A DNA stretch of 11,374 nt from an uncultured Bacilli bacterium (GTDB lineage: Bacteria > Bacillota_I > Bacilli_A > RF39 > UBA660), in contig CANQCH010000024.1 of NCBI GenBank assembly GCA_947589165.1, positions 1-11,374 on the forward strand, read 5' to 3'. A program made the translations under genes and the position numbers. Of this stretch, positions 7,421-11,374 are shown piece after piece. Position 1 is the stretch's first letter, and each line of letters starts with the position of its first letter. Under the pieces are notes generated by a model that made no database searches, was not told where the DNA came from, and worked only from the letters and a program-made list of their open reading frames with translations.

Positions 7421-8083
7421 TTAAATTGTTAAATAATCTTTTATTTGTTCATATAAGGTATCACCAATACCCCGAACATTTTTTATCTCGATAATATTTT
7501 TAAAATTACCTTGGCTTTCGCGATAATCAATGATCGCACTAGCTTTAGCCTCGCCAATACCGGTTAAACTCATTAACGTATTTTTATCCGCGGTATTAAT
7601 ATTAACCAATGTCTTTTCATTATTTTGGGCCTTCTCACTATTGGTCATAATTAAACTATAGCCGTCTAAACAATTGCTGATATCATAAGATTGCACATAG
7701 CAACTATCCAGTAAATTACTTGCTTTATATTTAGCATACTCTTTAGTGGTATAAATATTAATCACCATATTTGGTTCAACTGTTTGACTTAAATTAATAT
7801 TATCGGTATAGGCATCTTCCTTTAGGCCCGAAGCAACCCCAATAACATCATTAACGACACTAAACGAAGGCATTTCATAAACGCCCGGTTTATTAACCGC
7901 CCCACGAATTTCCACCCAAATATATTCGGTAGCATCATTTTCATTTTTTTCTTCTAACGCAATTTCTTCTGAATTTAAGGTAACCGGTTTAGATTGAGTT
8001 AAAAAATAACCTTCGATAAAAAGCCCCATTAATAAAATACCAATTATAAAAAGACTAAAATATTTTTTCCCATAGGCAATCAT
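7421..8083 (-). CDS. comEA: Competence protein ComEA, DNA receptor
   Basis: ComEA is the membrane-anchored receptor that binds double-stranded DNA outside the cell during natural transformation and passes it to the ComEC channel. The protein has 220 residues: a membrane segment at about 9-29, an SLBB domain at 55-112 (VEIRGAVNKPGVYE), a linker with Cys128 and Cys138, and a helix-hairpin-helix DNA-binding end at 159-220 with NINTADKNTL, LTGIGEAKA and VRGIGD. I place the start at the ATG at 8083: an upstream in-frame GTG (8098) would put the ribosome site AAAGGAGG inside the coding sequence as Lys-Gly-Gly. No comEC or comEB lies next to it. Instead it leads the adhesin-sortase-dacA group. Upstream is the ylxM terminator and an AT-rich run (8100-8109) that could hold a -10, but I see no matching -35. 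Confidence 0.93.
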   Translation of the reverse strand: MIAYGKKYFSLFIIGILLMGLFIEGYFLTQSKPVTLNSEEIALEEKNENDATEYIWVEIRGAVNKPGVYEMPSFSVVNDVIGVASGLKEDAYTDNINLSQTVEPNMVINIYTTKEYAKYKASNLLDSCYVQSYDISNCLDGYSLIMTNSEKAQNNEKTLVNINTADKNTLMSLTGIGEAKASAIIDYRESQGNFKNIIEIKNVRGIGDTLYEQIKDYLTI

Positions 8084-8087
8084 TTTT

Positions 8088-8094
8088 CCTCCTT
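8088..8094 (-). promoter_or_regulatory. Ribosome binding site that fixes the comEA start
   Basis: AAGGAGG on the minus strand, four bases before the ATG at 8083. The same short spacing is used by ftsY (GGAGG, four bases), which supports this start over the upstream GTG. Confidence 0.75.
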
Positions 8095-8144
8095 TCACTT
8101 ATATATATAGTCTTTTTAAAACCCATTTCCTTTTTTTAACCAAG

Positions 8145-8171
8145 AAAAAAAATGATTATTGCAATCATTTT
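8145..8171 (-). terminator. Intrinsic terminator of the ftsY-ylxM operon
   Basis: On the minus strand AAAATGATT (8171-8163) pairs with AATCATTTT (8157-8149) across a five-base loop, followed by a run of T to 8145. The TGA stop of ylxM lies inside the first arm. This separates ftsY-ylxM from comEA. Confidence 0.8.
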
Positions 8172-8461
8172 AATAATTTTTTTAATTCTTGTTTCATTTT
8201 CGCCAAATCATTTAAAGTTAAAATATTTTTAAGTTTTTCTTGATTAGTCCATAAATGTAATTTAGCTTCTAAAGCATCTAATTTTTGTTCCGAATGTTTA
8301 ATTGAAGTGCCAATATAACTTTTAGATACCCCCATAGCATCAGCAATTTCTTGCATGGTTAAATTTTCCGCATAATATAACTGAAAAATTTGTGCATTTT
8401 TGGGAGTTAATAAAAAACCATAAATATCTAATAAAGCATTATAATAAACAAACTTTTCCAT
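8165..8461 (-). CDS. ylxM: YlxM, SRP-associated helix-turn-helix protein (UPF0122)
   Basis: A small protein of 98 residues, similar in length to the family. It has a sigma-factor region-4-like helix-turn-helix at about 33-61 (LTMQEIADAMGVSKSYIGTSIKHSEQKL region) and a lysine-rich helical end. Family members are encoded beside the signal recognition particle genes and are thought to modulate Ffh and SRP RNA; a regulatory role is inferred, not proven. Its ATG overlaps the ftsY stop by one base (TAATG), which means tight translational coupling. In Bacillus ffh usually follows; here a terminator follows instead. Confidence 0.92.
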   Translation of the reverse strand: MEKFVYYNALLDIYGFLLTPKNAQIFQLYYAENLTMQEIADAMGVSKSYIGTSIKHSEQKLDALEAKLHLWTNQEKLKNILTLNDLAKMKQELKKLLK

Positions 8462-9441
8462 TACATCATATCCTTAAATAAACCATAAATATAATTTTCA
8501 ATATCAAAAGGAATCAAATCTTCCATGGTTTCCCCTAATCCCACAAATTTAACGGGTAAATTAACACTTTCCTTAATAGCTAAAACGATACCACCTTTAG
8601 CTGTACCATCTAGCTTTGTTAAAACAATTCCTGTTATATTAGTAATTTCTTTAAAGGCTTCAGCTTGCATAATCCCATTTTGGCCAGTTGAGGCATCAAT
8701 TACAAGTAAAGTTTCATGGGGTGCTTCGGGGATAATATTTCCTATTACTTTATTAATTTTTTCTAATTCTTGCATTAAATTAACTTTATTTTGCAGTCTA
8801 CCAGCCGTATCAATAAAAACCATATCGACATTGGCTTTTAAAGCTTCCTTTAACCCATCATAAACGACACTCGCAGGATCACTATTTTCCTTACCAAAAA
8901 ATAATGAATCGGTGCGATCCGCCCAAATTTTCAATTGTTCAACCGCTCCCGCCCGAAAAGTATCGCCGGCAATCATCATTACTTTTTTACCTTCCTTATG
9001 ATATTTATGAGCTAGTTTGGCAATCGTTGTGGTTTTTCCGACGCCATTTACCCCCACCATTAAAACGACCGTGGGACCACTTTTAGCCATATTAATTTTA
9101 TCGGTCATGCTATCATTATCAACATAAATAATAAATAATTCATCAACGATAACTTCTTGTAATTCTTGCGGATTCGTAATATTTTCGGATTTAACTCTTT
9201 TTCTTAAACGGTCCATGAAATTCATTACCGTATTAACCCCAATATCCGCCATAATTAAAATATTTTCTAATTCTTCAAAGTATTCTTCATCTATTTTTTT
9301 AAATTTTAAACCTAAAATATTAAGTTGATTAACAAAGTTTTTTCTGGTTTCTTTTAAACCTTCTTCATACTTAGTAACATTTTTATTTTCTTCTTTTTCT
9401 TTCGCTTTTATAATATTTTTTAATTTATTGAAAAATCCCAT
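8461..9441 (-). CDS. ftsY: Signal recognition particle receptor FtsY
   Basis: FtsY is the membrane-associated GTPase that receives Ffh-ribosome complexes and delivers nascent membrane proteins to SecYEG. The protein has 326 residues, a short Gram-positive form: a basic amphipathic start (MGFFNKLKNIIKAKEKEE) for membrane contact in place of the long acidic A domain of E. coli, then the N and G domains. GTPase motifs seen: GVNGVGKT (130-137), DTFRAGAVEQL (160-170), DTAGR (211-215), TKLDGTAKGG (275-284) and GLGE (301-304). GGAGG lies four bases before the ATG. It is the first gene of a two-gene operon with ylxM and diverges from rnjA. Confidence 0.97.
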   Translation of the reverse strand: MGFFNKLKNIIKAKEKEENKNVTKYEEGLKETRKNFVNQLNILGLKFKKIDEEYFEELENILIMADIGVNTVMNFMDRLRKRVKSENITNPQELQEVIVDELFIIYVDNDSMTDKINMAKSGPTVVLMVGVNGVGKTTTIAKLAHKYHKEGKKVMMIAGDTFRAGAVEQLKIWADRTDSLFFGKENSDPASVVYDGLKEALKANVDMVFIDTAGRLQNKVNLMQELEKINKVIGNIIPEAPHETLLVIDASTGQNGIMQAEAFKEITNITGIVLTKLDGTAKGGIVLAIKESVNLPVKFVGLGETMEDLIPFDIENYIYGLFKDMM

Positions 9442-9465
9442 ATTGCCTCCTAAATTGCTAAATAT

Positions 9466-9494
9466 ATAATAACAAAATATCGATTATTTCGCAA
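9466..9494 (-). promoter_or_regulatory. Candidate sigma-A promoter of ftsY-ylxM
   Basis: On the minus strand TTGCGA (9494-9489), a 17-base spacer and TATTAT (9471-9466). The -35 matches four of six consensus bases and the -10 five of six. It lies 25 bases upstream of the ftsY ATG, in front of the GGAGG site. Confidence 0.55.
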
Positions 9495-9529
9495 TTTTTA
9501 TTACTTGACACTTAATTAAAACCCTTTTC

Positions 9530-9558
9530 TAGACAAAGCTCGATTTTTATTGTATAAT
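9530..9558 (+). promoter_or_regulatory. Sigma-A promoter of rnjA
   Basis: TAGACA (9530-9535), a 17-base spacer and a perfect TATAAT (9553-9558). It leaves a leader of about 40 bases before the rnjA ATG. It is back to back with the ftsY promoter. Confidence 0.75.
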
Positions 9559-9605
9559 AATTAACGAAATTAATCTTTAAAAACCAAGAAAGAAGGAAAA
9601 TATTA

Positions 9606-11279
9606 ATGAATAATACAAAAACTGCAACGCAGGTTGTTGCTTTAGGTGGTTTAGGTGAAGTTGGAAAAAATATGTATATTATCCAACACGACGATGAAAT
9701 AATTATAATTGATGCCGGGGTTATGTTTCCCGAAGAAAGTCTTTTAGGCGTTGATTACGTTATTCAAGATATCACTTATTTAAAGAAAAACGAAGATAAA
9801 ATAAAGGGTTTATTTATTACCCATGGCCATGAAGATCACATTGGGGGAATTCCTTTTTTACTTCAAGCCGTTCATATTCCAAAAATTTATACGCCCAAAA
9901 TTGCTCATGATTTAATAACGAAAAAGTTAGAAGAACGCAATATTAAATATGATAATTATGAATTAATTACTTCGGATTTAGTTGTTGAAACCAAACATTT
10001 TAAAGTGGAATTTGTAAATACTACGCACTCTATTCCCGATAGTTTTGCGATTAAAGTGACAACACCAAATGGGGTTATTTTTGAAACCGGTGACTTTAAA
10101 TTTGACTTAACGCCAATTGGCCCAATGGCCAATGTTCATAAAATGGCCGATGCTGGTATTAAAGGAGTTACTTTACTCCTTAGTGATTCGACTAATGCTT
10201 TATCTAGTGGCTATTCTAAAAGCGAATCGGCAGTTGATGAAACCTTAAATGATATTATTGCTAAACATCATGGCCGGGTTATTATTGCTACCTTTGCTTC
10301 AAATATCTACCGAGTTAAACATATTGCCGAAACGTGTAAAAAATATAATCGGAAAATCGTGGTTTTTGGCCGCAGCATGGAAAATAGTGTTGATTTAGCC
10401 TTAAATAATAATTTAATTAATGATAAAAGTTTATTTATTGACGCTAATCAAGCTAAAAGTTTAAAACGTAATGAAATTTGTATTCTTTGTACGGGTTCCC
10501 AAGGCGAACCACTTGCCGCTTTATCGCGGATTGCCAATGGTCAACATCGCCAAATTTCCCTTTTAAATGATGACTTAGTTATTTTCTCATCTAGTCCGAT
10601 CCCGGGAAATGCAGAAAGTATCAATCGCATTATCAACAAATTATATTTAAGAGGAGTTAGAGTCTTTACGAATACCGAATTTAGTGATATTCACACCTCA
10701 GGGCACGCTAAAGAAGAAGAATTAAAATGGATGTTACGTTTAATTAAACCAACCTATTTTATGCCGATGCATGGGGAATATCGGATGCTTAAACGCCATG
10801 CCGAAATTGGTAAACTATGTGGCATTCCCGAAGAAAATATTTTTATTTGTTCTAATGGTGATGTCGTCGAATTACTTGATGGTAAAGTATCCCGCGGAGG
10901 AACAATTCAAGCTGGCGATGTTTATGTTGATGGTTCTCGGGTCGGCGATATTGGTTCCAATGTTATTAAAGATCGGAAATTAATGAGCCAAGATGGCATC
11001 TTAATTACGATTTTAAATATCAATACCTTACAACGAAAGCTTTTACTTAAACCAAATGTTACGGCCAGAGGGTTTGTCCTTGTTAATGAAAATCAAGAAT
11101 TAATCCAAAAAATTGAACATAAAATCGCCGAAATAACTAATAATTTCTTATTAAAAAATCCATATAATTATACAGATTTAAAAAATCAAATTATTTTAGA
11201 ACTTTTACCTTTTATCAATAGTTTGACTGGTCGCAAACCAATTATCCTACCTGTCATTATGGAAGTAAATCAATCATAA
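9606..11279 (+). CDS. rnjA: Ribonuclease J (metallo-beta-lactamase/beta-CASP RNase)
   Basis: RNase J is the 5'-to-3' exonuclease and endonuclease of Gram-positive RNA decay and processing. The protein has 557 residues, the usual length. Zinc and catalytic motifs: HGHEDHIGG (73-81), His141 in TTHSIPDS, Asp163 in TGDFKFD, the beta-CASP motif HTSGHA (363-368) and His389 in MPMHGE. A C-terminal domain from about 440 (VDGSRVGDIG) is present, as needed for dimers. AAGGA lies eight bases before the ATG. Whether this is the J1 or the J2 paralogue cannot be settled without the rest of the genome; the complete active site favours J1. Confidence 0.96.
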   Translation: MNNTKTATQVVALGGLGEVGKNMYIIQHDDEIIIIDAGVMFPEESLLGVDYVIQDITYLKKNEDKIKGLFITHGHEDHIGGIPFLLQAVHIPKIYTPKIAHDLITKKLEERNIKYDNYELITSDLVVETKHFKVEFVNTTHSIPDSFAIKVTTPNGVIFETGDFKFDLTPIGPMANVHKMADAGIKGVTLLLSDSTNALSSGYSKSESAVDETLNDIIAKHHGRVIIATFASNIYRVKHIAETCKKYNRKIVVFGRSMENSVDLALNNNLINDKSLFIDANQAKSLKRNEICILCTGSQGEPLAALSRIANGQHRQISLLNDDLVIFSSSPIPGNAESINRIINKLYLRGVRVFTNTEFSDIHTSGHAKEEELKWMLRLIKPTYFMPMHGEYRMLKRHAEIGKLCGIPEENIFICSNGDVVELLDGKVSRGGTIQAGDVYVDGSRVGDIGSNVIKDRKLMSQDGILITILNINTLQRKLLLKPNVTARGFVLVNENQELIQKIEHKIAEITNNFLLKNPYNYTDLKNQIILELLPFINSLTGRKPIILPVIMEVNQS

Positions 11280-11294
11280 AAAAAGAAAATGCCC
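11280..11294 (+). terminator. Possible left arm of a broken rnjA terminator
   Basis: An A-rich arm ending in ATGCCC directly follows the rnjA stop, as an intrinsic terminator stem often begins. No complementary GGGCAT arm with a T-run occurs before the window ends. See findings for the idea that an insertion has split it. Confidence 0.3.
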
Positions 11295-11311
11295 TACTGA
11301 AGTTGTAAGAT

Positions 11312-11344
11312 AAAAGTAGACACAAAAAAGATGTGTTTACTTTT
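11312..11344 (+). terminator. Hairpin after rnjA, terminator or IS end
   Basis: AAAAGTAGACACA (11312-11324) pairs with TGTGTTTACTTTT (11332-11344): 13 pairs with one G-U, and a seven-base loop. TTCTTT follows. It could end the rnjA transcript, or be part of the terminal region of an insertion sequence that blocks incoming transcription. Confidence 0.5.
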
Positions 11345-11348
11345 TCTT

Positions 11349-11369
11349 TGGTATAATTTAATAAAGGAG
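11349..11369 (+). promoter_or_regulatory. Extended -10 promoter and SD of a gene beyond the window
   Basis: TGGTATAAT (11349-11357) is a perfect extended -10, and AAAGGAG (11363-11369) is a strong Shine-Dalgarno site only five bases further on. The ATG at 11370 is too close to the SD to be the start, so the coding sequence probably opens just past the window edge. The transcript would begin almost on the SD itself. Confidence 0.5.
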
Positions 11370-11374
11370 ATGAT

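Noticed and set aside
8084..8098. GTG at 8098 as the comEA start
   Set aside because: It would place the AAAGGAGG ribosome site inside the coding sequence; the ATG at 8083 has the right spacing.
8100..8109. TATATATATA run as a firm comEA promoter
   Set aside because: Several overlapping TATATA registers exist but none has a recognisable -35 at 16-18 bases; kept only as a remark under comEA.
8165..8167. TGA read as tryptophan (mycoplasma code)
   Set aside because: Tryptophan codons in the genes are TGG, TGA ends ylxM right at a terminator, and no long gene has an internal TGA.
8525..8863. Plus-strand open frame of 112 codons inside ftsY
   Set aside because: It is antisense to the conserved GTPase domain, has no family resemblance and no ribosome site I could see.
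9505..9533. A perfect TTGACA with TCTAGA 17 bases downstream as a second rnjA promoter
   Set aside because: TCTAGA matches only three of six -10 bases, while the TAGACA/TATAAT pair just downstream is far better. It could be a weak extra promoter but is not supported enough to list.

Overview
The window is AT-rich, by eye about one third G+C. It looks like a low-GC Firmicute of the Bacilli, possibly one of the uncultured gut lineages near the Erysipelotrichales or Mollicutes; this is inference, since there is no rRNA gene. Tryptophan is written TGG (for example near the start of the adhesin gene), ylxM ends at TGA, and no long gene has an internal TGA, so the code is the standard bacterial one and not the mycoplasma code. 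A D,D-carboxypeptidase, a sortase, an LCP ligase and ComEA indicate a walled, Gram-positive cell.

Layout. At the left edge, reading right, is the 3' part of uvrB (1-1697). It converges on a leftward LCP-family gene (1704-3125). The two genes share one inverted repeat as a bidirectional terminator, and its two arms encode the same last residues (L-K-E-N-stop) of both proteins. From 3201 to 8083 four genes read left with little or no spacing: comEA, a large surface protein, a sortase and a D-Ala-D-Ala carboxypeptidase. The group ends in a clear intrinsic terminator (3177-3202). Further right, ftsY and ylxM form a second leftward operon with its own terminator (8145-8171). ftsY diverges from rnjA (RNase J) across a 164-base promoter region. 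After rnjA there is a hairpin, a strong -10 and a Shine-Dalgarno site, leading to a gene that lies beyond the edge and may belong to an inserted IS element.

The most interesting part is the envelope group. The 811-residue surface protein has a signal peptide, a compact TQxA-type thioester domain (Cys65/Gln118) able in principle to bond covalently to a host or neighbour surface, a beta-rich linker, five SpaA/CnaB-like domains as a stalk, and a non-canonical sorting signal (VPDTY, hydrophobic segment, KKKR tail). The next gene, overlapping by 32 bases, is a small sortase with a very short Cys-to-Arg loop, probably the dedicated anchoring enzyme. ComEA (DNA receptor) lies upstream and a cell-wall carboxypeptidase downstream, so DNA binding, adhesion, anchoring and wall maturation may share a transcript. 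The nearby LCP protein carries an extra domain resembling a solute-binding protein between its membrane segments and its catalytic domain.

The housekeeping genes (uvrB, ftsY, ylxM, rnjA) have all the motifs expected in the visible parts. No tRNA, rRNA, CRISPR array or long non-coding stretch was seen; the longest gap is 164 bases.
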